Counted from the stretch's first letter, positions 26,888-36,773 are shown. The stretch: 64,000 bases of DNA from an uncultured Muribaculaceae bacterium (GCA_910578665.1 CAJTQU010000006.1:1-64000), one strand, 5' to 3'. The notes: generated by a model not told the origin, from the letters alone. Numbers and translations: made by a program.

Positions 26888-28741
26888 ATGAGTAAAGATT
26901 ACAAACTTGAAAAACGTAAATATGTCATAAGCGGCTTCATCATTTTGATCGTGGCCATATACATCGTACGCCTCTTCAATCTCCAGGTGAGCGATGACAA
27001 ATATAAAATCAATGCCGAAAGCAACGCGTTTCTCAAACGCACGATATATCCGGCACGCGGACTGATCTATGACCGCAACGGCGAACTGGTTGTATTTAAC
27101 CAGCCTGCATATGACGTTATGCTCATTCCTAAAGATGTAGAAAAATTTGATACTGCCACATTTTGCAAAACACTGGGTATAACCCGTGAAGAACTCAGGC
27201 AAAAGTGGGCAGACATGAAAGACCACAGGCGAAACCCCGGATACTCGGCATATACACCGCAAAAACTCATATCCCACCTGTCGCAGGAAGATTACGGCAA
27301 ATTACAGGAGAAACTCTATCTGTTTCCCGGCTTTTATATACAGAAACGTACCATCCGCCAATATAATCATCTGACCGGCGCCAATATACTGGGTAACATC
27401 AGGGAAGTTTCCATAAAAGACCTGGAACGGGATAGTTATTACCGCAGCGGAGACTATACTGGCGACCTCGGCGTGGAAAAAAGCTATGAGACCTATCTGC
27501 GAGGAATAAAAGGAGAGGAAATCCTTATGAAAGACGCATTAGGACGTGTGAAAGGCAAATACGAAGACGGTCTGTATGACACCAGTCCTCAATCAGGCAA
27601 AAATCTCACACTCTCCATAGACATAGAACTGCAAAAATACGGCGAACAACTGATGCGCGGCAAGATAGGCGCAATTGTGGCAATCGAACCGTCAACAGGC
27701 GAAATACTCGCATTGGTCACCAGTCCCAATTATGACCCATCGCTCCTCATAGGAAGAGAACGTGGCAAGAATTATTCAAAACTCGTTGCCGATCCGCATA
27801 AGCCACTGTTTGACCGCGCATTGCAAGCCGCATATCCGCCAGGATCCACATTCAAACCCTCACAGGCTCTGATTTTCCTGCAAGAAGGCATAGTAAACCC
27901 GGGCACCGCATTTCCGTGTTCACGCGGATACCATAACAGAGGACTGACTGTGGGCTGCCATCCCCATGGCTCCCCTATCGCAGTCAAACCGGCGCTCCAG
28001 ACGTCATGCAACGCCTATTTCTGCTGGGGACTGAAAAATATGATCGACAAGGTCGGCACAAAACCAGCAGGGCAGCTCACCAAGTGGAAAGATTACCTGG
28101 TCGACATGGGATACGGATACAAGCTCGGAGTGGATCTTCCATCAGAAAGCCGGGGTTTTATACCTAACGCCGAGTACTATAACAAAGCTTACAAAGGAAG
28201 CTGGAGCGGCAACACTATAATCTCCATCTCTATAGGCCAGGGAGAAATCCTTGCCACGCCTATACAGATAGCCAACCTGTGTGCCACAATTGCCAACAGA
28301 GGGTATTTCTACACACCACATGTGGTCAAAGAGATTCAGGATACCGTTCTACCAGAACAATACCGTACGAAGCATGCTCCGCCAATAGACAAAAAATGGT
28401 ACGACATTGTTGTCGACGGTATGCGCATGGCCGTATTGGGAGGCACATGTAAAGGAGCCAACCTCCCAGGAATCGAAGTCTGCGGCAAGACCGGTACGGC
28501 ACAAAATCCCCACGGCCGCGACCACTCGGCATTTATGGGATTCGCACCATATAACAATCCAAAGATAGCGGTAGCCGTCTACGTAGAAAATGCCGGCTAT
28601 GGCGCTGCTTACGGAGTGCCTATAGGAAGCCTAATAATAGAAAAATACCTTAACGGGCACATATCTCCCGGCAGAAAGCATGTAGAAGAGGATATGTTAA
28701 ACTCTAACACAATTATGTACAGTGGAGTCACAAAGCATTGA
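26888..28741 (+). CDS. mrdA: Penicillin-binding protein 2, elongation transpeptidase
   Basis: Class B penicillin-binding protein that cross-links peptidoglycan during lateral growth as partner of RodA. The 617-residue sequence has one N-terminal membrane anchor (about 13-31), a dimerisation domain (PARGLIYDRNGELVVFNQPA, about 56-75) and the transpeptidase domain with catalytic Ser320 in STFK, the SCN triad (TSCNAYFCW) and KTGTA starting at Lys534. Starts 30 bases after mreD and overlaps rodA by 20 bases, which suggests coupled synthesis of the transpeptidase and its glycosyltransferase partner. It would be a target of beta-lactams. Confidence 0.95.
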   Translation: MSKDYKLEKRKYVISGFIILIVAIYIVRLFNLQVSDDKYKINAESNAFLKRTIYPARGLIYDRNGELVVFNQPAYDVMLIPKDVEKFDTATFCKTLGITREELRQKWADMKDHRRNPGYSAYTPQKLISHLSQEDYGKLQEKLYLFPGFYIQKRTIRQYNHLTGANILGNIREVSIKDLERDSYYRSGDYTGDLGVEKSYETYLRGIKGEEILMKDALGRVKGKYEDGLYDTSPQSGKNLTLSIDIELQKYGEQLMRGKIGAIVAIEPSTGEILALVTSPNYDPSLLIGRERGKNYSKLVADPHKPLFDRALQAAYPPGSTFKPSQALIFLQEGIVNPGTAFPCSRGYHNRGLTVGCHPHGSPIAVKPALQTSCNAYFCWGLKNMIDKVGTKPAGQLTKWKDYLVDMGYGYKLGVDLPSESRGFIPNAEYYNKAYKGSWSGNTIISISIGQGEILATPIQIANLCATIANRGYFYTPHVVKEIQDTVLPEQYRTKHAPPIDKKWYDIVVDGMRMAVLGGTCKGANLPGIEVCGKTGTAQNPHGRDHSAFMGFAPYNNPKIAVAVYVENAGYGAAYGVPIGSLIIEKYLNGHISPGRKHVEEDMLNSNTIMYSGVTKH

Positions 28742-30191
28742 TAAACCAATATCGTTATTCCGCACAATCGACTGGGTGACCATCACACTTTATGTGTTAC
28801 TGGTCAGTGCCGGTGTGATAAGCATATACGCTGCAAGTTATGATTTTGACAATGCCTCTATATTCAGCCTTAGCGAATTCTCAGGCAAACAGGCGCTGTG
28901 GATAGGATTATCCCTAATACTGGGTATAATCATATTACAGATAGACTACAGGATATTTGAAACATACGCATATCCCGTATACATAGGCGTAATACTGCTT
29001 CTCATAGCCACCATTTTCCTAGCCCCGGACATAAAAGGCTCCCGGTCATGGCTCGTATTCGGCCCCGTCAGTCTGCAACCTGCTGAATTTGGCAAATTCG
29101 CCACAGCACTGGCCCTTGCCAAACTCTTCAGCGGTTATAATTTCAGTCTCAACGCAAAAATCAGTAATTATTTCCGCGCGCTTATTATAATTTTCCTGCC
29201 CATATCGCTCATACTCATGCAAAAAGAGACAGGCAGCGCGCTGGTATACATTTCATTAATATTCGTACTTTACCGCGAGGGTATGAGCGGTCTTGTACTG
29301 CTATCCGTACTCAGCGCGATATCCTGGTTTGTGGTGACAGTCAAATACGCCACACCGATTGTTATGGGCATACCGCTCGGCCAGGCCATAGTGCTGGCTG
29401 CGCTCATGGTGATATTTCTAATAATGATATTCCTGTACTGCAAGAATCCCGTCCTAGGACGCAATCTGACACTTGCATACGGTGCGTCAGCACTCATAAT
29501 CTGGGGCTTGTCTGCATTAGGAATAAACATACCGGGCATGGTATATTTCATGGTCATGCTGGGCGGCGGAATTATATATACGGCTGTAGTGATGTTCCGC
29601 CACCACATAGGTAAATACCTGGTATCTATCGGATTTGTAGTCTCCTCGGTCATATTCATGTTCTCGGTAAACTATGTCTTCACCAATGTGCTCGGCAATC
29701 ACCAGCAAATGCGAATCAAAGTCGCGCTGGGTATAGAAGACAACCTAAAAGGAGCCGGATATAATGTCAACCAAAGCAAAATAGCGATAGGTTCCGGCGG
29801 AGTGACCGGCAAAGGATTCCTGAACGGGACACAGACAAAGCTAAAATATGTACCAGAGCAACACACCGATTTCATATTCTGCACCATAGGCGAGGAACAT
29901 GGTTTCATCGGCTCTGTCATAGTCCTGCTTCTATTTCTAGCACTGATTCTACGGCTAGTGCATATTGCCGAACGACAACACACCATATTTGGCAGGGTGT
30001 ATGCCTATTGCGTACTATCCTATCTGATATTCCACCTATGTATAAACATAGGCATGGTTATAGGGCTATGCCCGGTGATAGGCATTCCGCTGCCATTCTT
30101 CAGCTACGGAGGCTCTGCCCTCTGGGGATTCACCATCCTCCTTTTCATCCTTCTGAGAATAGATGCCGCCAGACTTCAGACAAGAGACTGA
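28722..30191 (+). CDS. rodA: Peptidoglycan glycosyltransferase RodA
   Basis: SEDS-family enzyme that polymerises lipid II for lateral wall growth. The 489-residue protein has about ten membrane segments. The signature KGSRSWLVFGPVSLQPAEFG lies at about 105-124, and the C-terminal family motif GIPLPFFSYGGSALWGF at about 453-469. The central insertion between about residues 205 and 320 (several extra membrane helices, including VMLGGGIIYTAVVMF) makes it longer than Escherichia coli RodA (370), a length seen in Bacteroidales. Its start lies inside mrdA (20-base overlap). Confidence 0.94.
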   Translation: MESQSIDKPISLFRTIDWVTITLYVLLVSAGVISIYAASYDFDNASIFSLSEFSGKQALWIGLSLILGIIILQIDYRIFETYAYPVYIGVILLLIATIFLAPDIKGSRSWLVFGPVSLQPAEFGKFATALALAKLFSGYNFSLNAKISNYFRALIIIFLPISLILMQKETGSALVYISLIFVLYREGMSGLVLLSVLSAISWFVVTVKYATPIVMGIPLGQAIVLAALMVIFLIMIFLYCKNPVLGRNLTLAYGASALIIWGLSALGINIPGMVYFMVMLGGGIIYTAVVMFRHHIGKYLVSIGFVVSSVIFMFSVNYVFTNVLGNHQQMRIKVALGIEDNLKGAGYNVNQSKIAIGSGGVTGKGFLNGTQTKLKYVPEQHTDFIFCTIGEEHGFIGSVIVLLLFLALILRLVHIAERQHTIFGRVYAYCVLSYLIFHLCINIGMVIGLCPVIGIPLPFFSYGGSALWGFTILLFILLRIDAARLQTRD

Positions 30192-30266
30192 CTTATAACA
30201 CATCCAGCCGCACTATTCACTGTTTTTAATTGTTAATATAATAGTAACCCCAAAATTATACCGATT

Positions 30267-30623
30267 ATGGCAAACAAAAGAGAATTTAAAAAGTATGTTA
30301 ACGCAGTCTGCGAGTCAATAATAAACGATATGATGACAGCATATTATCATGTGGAAGAAGTGGATAAGACCGCTGTGGAAGCTGCTGTGGCAGACATACT
30401 TATGGCCACTGAAAACGCGATACTGAAGTCGGGCATTAAATTTGACAAGACAGCCAGCGCGTTTGATACAGAATTTGCATACCACAATGCCAAACGCAAC
30501 TTCTTCAAAAGCCTTTATAGAAAAATAAATAAAGAATTCTCCAATAATGTAAACGCCGCCATCAAGAAATTCAACGCGGCAATACCGGCTTCTATCAAAG
30601 ACGCCAACAAGGCAAATGCCTGA
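30267..30623 (+). CDS. Conserved hypothetical protein
   Basis: A 118-residue, mostly helical soluble protein with no signal peptide or membrane segment. It begins MANKREFKKYVNAV, contains an acidic and hydrophobic middle (DKTAVEAAVADILMATENAI) and a basic FFKSLYRKINKEFSNNVNAA segment, and ends in an Ala-rich tail. I do not recognise a characterised family. It lies 75 bases after rodA and 19 bases before an acyltransferase gene on the same strand, so it may be co-expressed with envelope genes. Codon use looks like that of its neighbours, and the frame is clean from ATG to TGA. Confidence 0.65.
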   Translation: MANKREFKKYVNAVCESIINDMMTAYYHVEEVDKTAVEAAVADILMATENAILKSGIKFDKTASAFDTEFAYHNAKRNFFKSLYRKINKEFSNNVNAAIKKFNAAIPASIKDANKANA

Positions 30624-30642
30624 CAATTAACTCCACCCGACA

Positions 30643-31185
30643 ATGAATCTCTACGGAAACATATTACGGTTATTCGGCTGGAAAGTAGACATTACTGTGC
30701 CTGAACGCAGCAAAAGCGTAATATGTGTGGCTCCCCATACTTCCAACTGGGATTTCATCATAGGGCTTTTTGCATATAACTCAATAGGGAGGAAAGCCGG
30801 ATTTCTCATGAAGCAATTCTGGTTTTTCTTCCCTATCGGATATCTTATGCGCGCACTGGGCGGCATACCGGTACCCAGACATAGCAATACCTCTCTCACC
30901 GAACTAATTGTAAAAGACTACGCTGACAGTACCAAGTTGAATCTGGCTATAACGCCTGAAGGCACACGCTCGGCGGTGACTAAATGGCGCAGCGGATTTT
31001 TGTATATAGCACACCAGGCCAAAGTTCCGATACAGCTCGGCGTAATCGACTACAAACACAAGTGTGTGACCATACATCATGAATTTACACCTACAGGAGA
31101 TATCGAAGCCGACATGGCATATGTCAAAGCATTCTACAGCGCTTATGCAGATGTGGCCAGATACCCTGAAAAATTCACTGTCTGA
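30643..31185 (+). CDS. PlsC-like acyltransferase
   Basis: A 180-residue protein of the glycerolipid acyltransferase superfamily, which transfers acyl chains to glycerophosphate or related acceptors at the inner membrane. The catalytic HX4D motif is HTSNWD (about residues 32-37 in APHTSNWDF). The acceptor-binding motif is TPEGTRS (about 104-110) followed by WRSGFLYIAHQAKVPI, which contains the later conserved block. The short length is that of the single-domain subgroup; the true acyl acceptor cannot be told. It is 19 bases downstream of the small unknown gene and 29 bases upstream of the nitrilase-type gene. Confidence 0.82.
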   Translation: MNLYGNILRLFGWKVDITVPERSKSVICVAPHTSNWDFIIGLFAYNSIGRKAGFLMKQFWFFFPIGYLMRALGGIPVPRHSNTSLTELIVKDYADSTKLNLAITPEGTRSAVTKWRSGFLYIAHQAKVPIQLGVIDYKHKCVTIHHEFTPTGDIEADMAYVKAFYSAYADVARYPEKFTV

Positions 31186-31214
31186 GTATACATACTAACA
31201 TATCCTGAATCATC

Positions 31215-32015
31215 ATGACCACAAAACCTCTTAATGTAGCGCTATTCCCCCAGACAATAAAATGGGGAGACAAGGCAGCCAACATAGACACTATATTGCA
31301 GTTAATGCCAACACTGCATCCCGACACCGACCTGCTTGTGCTTCCGGAAATGTTTTCTACCGGCTTTATGATCTCAAAAGACAAAGAAGAGGTTCGGAAA
31401 TATGCAGAACGCAATACAGGAAAAACGATAGACACAATAAAAGCCTTAGCTAAAACATACGGCATAGCTATAGCAGGCAGTTTTATCGCAGATTCAGGCG
31501 GCCTGCTGTATAACCGTGCCTTTTTCATCGAGCCTAACGGAGAAGAAACATTTGCTGACAAGAAGCATCTATTTACAATGGCCGGCGAAGACAAGACATT
31601 CTCAAAAGGCAGCGACCGTCTCATGGTACGCTACCGCGGATGGAATATAGCCATGATAGTGTGTTATGATATACGCTTCCCCGTGTGGTGTCGAAACCGT
31701 TCAAATGAATATGACCTACTACTGGCTGTCGCAAACTGGCCGATACCGCGTGTCTCCGCATGGAACAGTCTGCTTGTCGCACGTGCCATAGAAAATGAGG
31801 CATATGTGTGCGGTGTTAACTGTAAAGGAACAGATACCAACGGATTTGAATATGACGGAGCTTCCGAGGTGATTGACTTTAAAGGAAAACCATGCGGTAT
31901 AAGACAAGAGTCTTCCGATATTATATATTGCAGTCTTGACTATGACAAGCTACAGTCTTTCCGAAACAAATTCCCGGCATGGGCTGATGCAGACAATTTC
32001 ATAATCAAAGAATAA
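31215..32015 (+). CDS. Nitrilase-superfamily amidohydrolase (omega-amidase-like)
   Basis: A 266-residue carbon-nitrogen hydrolase resembling the YafV/omega-amidase group, which hydrolyses alpha-ketoglutaramate or alpha-ketosuccinamate as metabolite repair. The catalytic triad is visible: Glu45 (LVLPEMFSTG), Lys116 (FADKKHLF) and Cys150 (MIVCYDIRFPVW). The substrate-range call relies on the MFSTGF and DIRFPVWCRN context remembered for this group. It ends in a convergent junction with thioredoxin, across a 42-base palindrome. Confidence 0.85.
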   Translation: MTTKPLNVALFPQTIKWGDKAANIDTILQLMPTLHPDTDLLVLPEMFSTGFMISKDKEEVRKYAERNTGKTIDTIKALAKTYGIAIAGSFIADSGGLLYNRAFFIEPNGEETFADKKHLFTMAGEDKTFSKGSDRLMVRYRGWNIAMIVCYDIRFPVWCRNRSNEYDLLLAVANWPIPRVSAWNSLLVARAIENEAYVCGVNCKGTDTNGFEYDGASEVIDFKGKPCGIRQESSDIIYCSLDYDKLQSFRNKFPAWADADNFIIKE

Positions 32016-32032
32016 ACAGACTATAAACAAGT

Positions 32033-32074
32033 ATGTTGCCCGTGTTGAGGACTAGTCCTCAACACGGGCAACAT
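32033..32074. terminator. Perfect palindrome, probable bidirectional terminator
   Basis: A 42-base perfect palindrome centred on ACTAGT (between 32053 and 32054) lies between the convergent nitrilase and thioredoxin genes, 18 bases from one stop codon and 21 from the other. Its arms contain CCCGTGTTG, the complement of the CAACACGGG found in the palindrome at 4008-4045. No T run follows on either strand. Confidence 0.65.
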
Positions 32075-32094
32075 TATTACATCGTAATTAAAAA

Positions 32095-32391
32095 TTAAAT
32101 ATATTTATCTAACTCGGCCTTGAGGGCAGAAGCCGGCTGTGTACCCGTAATCCTGAATTTTACCTCGCCGTTTTGGAATATCATAAGCGTAGGCACCGAG
32201 CGCACTTGGTATTGGGCAGCCAAACGCATATTCTTATCTATGTCAACCTTTAGAATACGGGCTGTTTCTCCAACCATGCCCTGAAGTTCTTCAAGCACAG
32301 GGTGCATCATCTGGCATGGTCCGCACCAAGTGGCAAAGAAATCTACCAAAACCGGTTTATCACTATTAATTATCTCATTAAACTGTTCCAT
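32095..32391 (-). CDS. trxA: Thioredoxin
   Basis: A 98-residue thioredoxin that reduces cytoplasmic disulfides. The active site WCGPC has Cys23 and Cys26, and the cis-proline segment SVPTLMIF is present. The start at 32391 (MEQFNEIIN) is chosen because it gives the normal thioredoxin length; the longer frame from 32439 adds 16 residues unlike the family. It lies 60 bases after uvrA on the same strand and faces the nitrilase gene across a palindrome. Several thioredoxins usually exist in these genomes, so the symbol is generic. Confidence 0.9.
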   Translation of the reverse strand: MEQFNEIINSDKPVLVDFFATWCGPCQMMHPVLEELQGMVGETARILKVDIDKNMRLAAQYQVRSVPTLMIFQNGEVKFRITGTQPASALKAELDKYI

Positions 32392-32451
32392 AGCATTATC
32401 TCTTAATATAGTTTCTATTACTAATAACCTACATCGCAATGAAAAAGTTCA

Positions 32452-35301
32452 TTATTCTTCGGGTGAAGACATACCGGCCAGCTCGGCTCGCAGAAAACGC
32501 CCTGTGGGACCATCCGTCCCTGCAACTTCTTCAGGCGTGCCGCATGCAATGATACAGCCGCCAGCCATACCGCCCTCAGGCCCCATGTCTATGACATGGT
32601 CCGCAAGCTTTACCACATCAAGATTATGTTCTATTATAAGCAGGGTGTTCCCACAGTCTGCCAGACGAGACAAAACCTGCATAAGCATACGTATATCATC
32701 AAAATGAAGACCGGTCGTAGGCTCGTCAAGCAAAAACAGCGTCTTGCCCGTCTCTTTCTTCGCCAGCTCGGTAGCAAGCTTTACCCTCTGGTTCTCGCCT
32801 CCGCTGAGTGTTGATGACGGCTGCCCCAGACGTATGTAGCCAAGTCCTACTTCATGTAGCGCTTTCAATTTCCGCACAATGACAGGATGCGCGGAAAAAA
32901 AGTCCAAAGCCTCCTCCACGGTCATTTCTAGCACATCAGCTATAGATTTACCTTTGAAGCGGACTTCAAGCGTCTCCCTGTTGTAACGCTTGCCGTGACA
33001 TTGTTCGCACGGCACAAGAACGTCAGGCAAAAAATTCATCTCTATAGTGCGATACCCGTTACCTTTACAAGTCTCACATCTGCCGCCTGGTACATTAAAC
33101 GAAAAACGTCCTGGCTTATATCCTCTTATCTGTGCCTCCGGCAATGCCACAAATAATTTCCTTATGTCGGCAAACAAACCTGTGTATGTGGCAGGATTGG
33201 AACGCGGTGTGCGGCCCAGGGGTGACTGGTCCACACTCACCAGCTTGTCTATATATTCCAACCCTTCAATACTCTTATACGGTAACGGTTCTTGTTGCGA
33301 ACGATATAATTTATGCGAAATAACCGGCTGTAGCGTGCCTGAAATCAACGAAGACTTACCGCTGCCGCTAACCCCTGTGACACATATCATCTTGCCCAGC
33401 GGCAGATGCAGATCCACATTCTTTAAATTATGCCCTGTTGCTCCGAGCAGAGACAACATCTTCCCGTTACCTTTCCTACGGCTGGCAGGTATCTTTATCT
33501 GCTTCTTCCCCGTCAGATAATCAGCCGTAAGAGTTCTGGCATTAAGCATATCGGCAGGCGTACCCTGGTATGTTATCATTCCGCCGGCATCACCGGCCGC
33601 CGGTCCCACATCCACTATATAATCCGCACGCAGCATGATATCCCGGTCATGTTCGACCACAATGACTGTATTGCCACAGTCGCGCAATTGCTTCAACGAA
33701 CGTATCAACCGCATGTTATCACGCTGGTGCAACCCGATAGAGGGTTCGTCAAGTATATACAGCACATTGACAAGCTGAGATCCTATCTGTGTGGCCAGAC
33801 GTATGCGCTGGCTTTCACCACCGCTCAGCGATGCCGACGAACGCGAAAGGCTCAGATAATTCAAGCCTACGTCAGTCAAGAATTGCAACCTCGAATTAAT
33901 CTCTTTCAGTATCTCTTCGGCAATCACTCTTTCCTTACCTGAGAGCTTCTCTCGCAGCGATGTCGTCCAGTCAAGCAACTGGTGTATATCCATGGATGCC
34001 GCTTCTGCTATATTCTTACCGTCGATAAAAAAATGCAATGCCTCACGGTTCAGTCTTGCTCCGTGGCAGACAGGACATACCTGTTGTGAATAGAATTGTC
34101 CGCTCCACTTGTTGGCCTTATGTCCAGCATCATCCCCCTGCTGCATCTCGATATATTTGAGAATACCGTCATAACGTTCCGCATAACGGGACAATGACAT
34201 AGTGGTATCACTGATGTGCAGCCGCGCGTCAGTACCCTCAAGAATGTCAGACAGACATTCTTCTGGTAAATCTTTCACAGGCGTCTTGAGAGTGGCGCCA
34301 TACAGCTTGCATATAGCTTCTATCTGCATGAAAAGCAACGAATTCTTATAACGGCCCAACGGCTCTATCGCACCCTCGTAGATACTTTTGTCCTGATTCG
34401 GTATCAATTTAACCCTGTCAATCAGATTGACATATCCGAGCCCCTTGCAATTACTGCACGCGCCTTGTGGAGAGTTAAACGAAAAATTATGAGGTGCCGG
34501 CTCCGCATAAGACAATCCGTTCTCGGCATCCATCAGCATTTGGCTAAAATGCCTCACACTGTCAGTAACCGGATGGTATACCATCATTTGCCGGCCACCT
34601 TGCTTCAATGCCTGCGACACTGAAGCTGAAAGCCGCTGCACATCTTCCGACGAAGCACGCAGACGGTCTATGACTAACTCTATATTATGATTCTTATAAC
34701 GTGACAGCTTCATGCCGGGCACCACTTCCTGCAGCTCCCCGTCCACGCGCACGTTGAGATAGCCTTTCTTCATCACCGTCTCAAACAGATCCTGATAGTG
34801 CCCCTTGCGATTCTTAACCAGTGGTGAGAGAATGTATATCTTATCTCCATCATACTCGCGCAATATAAGATCGACTATACGTTCCGGCGTATATTTCTCC
34901 ATAGGTCTGCCCGAAATATAGCTTCGCGCCTCTCCTATTCTGGCATACAGCAATCTTAGGAAGTCATATATTTCCGTCGTGGTTCCGATGGTAGAACGGG
35001 GGTTGCGGTTCGTTGTTTTCTGCTCAATACTGATCACGGGGCTAAGGCCCGTGATACTGTCCACATCGGGCCGCTCCAGACCTCCAAGCAAATTACGGGC
35101 ATATGCCGAAAACGTTTCTATATAACGACGCTGGCCTTCGGCATATATAGTATCGAAAGCCAGTGACGATTTCCCCGATCCGCTCAGACCTGTAATTACG
35201 GTGAGACGGCCATGCGGAATAGTCACATCCACATTCTTCAGATTATGCACTCTCGCACCGGATACCTCTACAGCACCCTGCGCGACAATATGGTTGTCCA
35301 T
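32452..35301 (-). CDS. uvrA: Excinuclease ABC subunit A
   Basis: DNA-damage sensor of nucleotide excision repair, an ABC-type ATPase dimer that loads UvrB. The 949-residue protein has two ATP-binding halves, Walker A GLSGSGKS (N-terminal) and GVSGSGKS (C-terminal), two ABC signatures (LSGGESQRI and LSGGENQRV) and zinc-binding cysteine pairs (CSNCKGLG; CPVCHGARL; CETCKGNGY with CEQCHGKRY). The start at 35301 is preferred because AAGGA lies 7 bases upstream; a start at 35343 would add 14 residues. It follows the CHU_C gene on the same strand and precedes thioredoxin. Confidence 0.95.
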   Translation of the reverse strand: MDNHIVAQGAVEVSGARVHNLKNVDVTIPHGRLTVITGLSGSGKSSLAFDTIYAEGQRRYIETFSAYARNLLGGLERPDVDSITGLSPVISIEQKTTNRNPRSTIGTTTEIYDFLRLLYARIGEARSYISGRPMEKYTPERIVDLILREYDGDKIYILSPLVKNRKGHYQDLFETVMKKGYLNVRVDGELQEVVPGMKLSRYKNHNIELVIDRLRASSEDVQRLSASVSQALKQGGRQMMVYHPVTDSVRHFSQMLMDAENGLSYAEPAPHNFSFNSPQGACSNCKGLGYVNLIDRVKLIPNQDKSIYEGAIEPLGRYKNSLLFMQIEAICKLYGATLKTPVKDLPEECLSDILEGTDARLHISDTTMSLSRYAERYDGILKYIEMQQGDDAGHKANKWSGQFYSQQVCPVCHGARLNREALHFFIDGKNIAEAASMDIHQLLDWTTSLREKLSGKERVIAEEILKEINSRLQFLTDVGLNYLSLSRSSASLSGGESQRIRLATQIGSQLVNVLYILDEPSIGLHQRDNMRLIRSLKQLRDCGNTVIVVEHDRDIMLRADYIVDVGPAAGDAGGMITYQGTPADMLNARTLTADYLTGKKQIKIPASRRKGNGKMLSLLGATGHNLKNVDLHLPLGKMICVTGVSGSGKSSLISGTLQPVISHKLYRSQQEPLPYKSIEGLEYIDKLVSVDQSPLGRTPRSNPATYTGLFADIRKLFVALPEAQIRGYKPGRFSFNVPGGRCETCKGNGYRTIEMNFLPDVLVPCEQCHGKRYNRETLEVRFKGKSIADVLEMTVEEALDFFSAHPVIVRKLKALHEVGLGYIRLGQPSSTLSGGENQRVKLATELAKKETGKTLFLLDEPTTGLHFDDIRMLMQVLSRLADCGNTLLIIEHNLDVVKLADHVIDMGPEGGMAGGCIIACGTPEEVAGTDGPTGRFLRAELAGMSSPEE

Positions 35302-35375
35302 CTGTTTTTCCTTAATAACTTTATACCGTTGGTTCTTAATCACATGAAACCTGACTGCGTGACCTACCTACACAT

Positions 35376-36773
35376 TTATTCCGCAGGATCAGTATCTTCC
35401 GTACCTCCTGAGCCGGAACCTTGTGCAGAGCGATGGTTTATTATGTTTATGTCACCACTCTTCTTATATCTTTTCCCATCCGCACCGAGAGCCTCTATCA
35501 CGTAGTAATAAACCCCGGGCTTGGCAAGCCGGCCGCCAATACGGCCGTCCCACCCTTGCGAAGGATCGCTGAAATGAAACACCTGCTTGCCATGACGATT
35601 AAAAATCCAGCATTCAAACTCTATAAGTGATCTGTAGCTTACTTTCCAGACATCGTTAACCCCGGGTGACGCACCAGGAGAAAAGGCATTAGGACACTTA
35701 AGTATCGAATTCCCTATATGCACCGTATAAGTATCTCCATAAGCCTCACACGTACCCTCGGCATTCGAGCCTATATAACGTAAATACACCGTGCCTTCGT
35801 CGCGAAATACATAATGCAGGTCTTTGTCATTAAAGCGATTAATGAGATTCTCAAAATCAGGATCCGAAGCCATCTGCCATTCATGGTGGATCACGGCATC
35901 TGTGCCTACGGAATAGAACGTTATATCCGCCGGAGCCGAACCGCCCAGCCCGTCATCCGAACCCTGCACCACATTAGAAATATAATCCGGATCTGTGCTT
36001 TCAGGGGCCTGCTCGGCATATGTGCGGACCTCTACAGAATAAGCCTCGACATAGTCGCTCTCCGCCTCCTGCAGCCAGTTCCATTCACGCAGAAACCTGT
36101 CTCCGGTTATTTTGAACCTTGTAGAAGATAAAGCCGCCGGGCTGACATATATATTGTCTGAAAACGACTCTATATTTAATTCCTTTTCTATCTGCTTATA
36201 ATCCAGGGCCTCACTATCCCATTCCAATGTGTTGTAATGCAACTTTATGTCCTGCGACAGCGTAAATCTACGTCCGTTTATAGAATAATAATATATCGGA
36301 TCCCCCTCTCCCGTAGCTAGCAAATGTGTTATACCGCATTCCTGCACGGGGGCAGCCTCCAGAGAACGCAGCCACAGACGGTGGTCTATATAATTCACAA
36401 CCCAAAAATAATACCGGTCTGTACCCTCTTCCACTATATAACCCATATCTGGTTCAACCTGCGGCAGAGTATATTCTTGTCCTGAGCAGACGATGCCGCT
36501 GACTTCCTCGGCATATCCTCCGCCAAGCGAACTGTACCTGTACCATTTTACCGGTCCGTTACCAGAAGCACGGTATACAGCAGATACCCCCTTAACATCG
36601 TATGCTACAAAAATTTTATTAAGACCCGTAGCTCGTTCCGGATTGATCTCGATAGTCTTAAGACTACCTCCGTTTAGAACCACACCGGCGGCATAAGCCT
36701 GTCCGCAGACACACATAGCGCATATTGCCAGTCCTGTGACTGCCAGGCGGTATATAGCTGTCATCCTCTCCAT
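35376..36773 (-). CDS. Secreted protein with CHU_C (type IX secretion style) domain
   Basis: A 465-residue exported protein. The start at 36773 gives a signal peptide (MERMTAIYRLAVTGLAICAM, cleavage after QAYA); the longer frame from 36884 lacks one at its start. The body is beta-rich with no recognised catalytic motif. The region at about 365-450 (KCPNAFSPGASPGVNDVWKV, FECWIFNRHGKQVF, GWDGRIGGRLAKPGVYYYVI) is a CHU_C/gliding-motility-associated C-terminal domain, the kind that directs type IX secretion. It is followed by a 19-residue Gly/Ser/Glu-rich tail, so the domain is not at the very end. Upstream of uvrA by about 75 bases to the chosen uvrA start. Surface or structural role inferred. 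Confidence 0.78.
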   Translation of the reverse strand: MERMTAIYRLAVTGLAICAMCVCGQAYAAGVVLNGGSLKTIEINPERATGLNKIFVAYDVKGVSAVYRASGNGPVKWYRYSSLGGGYAEEVSGIVCSGQEYTLPQVEPDMGYIVEEGTDRYYFWVVNYIDHRLWLRSLEAAPVQECGITHLLATGEGDPIYYYSINGRRFTLSQDIKLHYNTLEWDSEALDYKQIEKELNIESFSDNIYVSPAALSSTRFKITGDRFLREWNWLQEAESDYVEAYSVEVRTYAEQAPESTDPDYISNVVQGSDDGLGGSAPADITFYSVGTDAVIHHEWQMASDPDFENLINRFNDKDLHYVFRDEGTVYLRYIGSNAEGTCEAYGDTYTVHIGNSILKCPNAFSPGASPGVNDVWKVSYRSLIEFECWIFNRHGKQVFHFSDPSQGWDGRIGGRLAKPGVYYYVIEALGADGKRYKKSGDINIINHRSAQGSGSGGTEDTDPAE

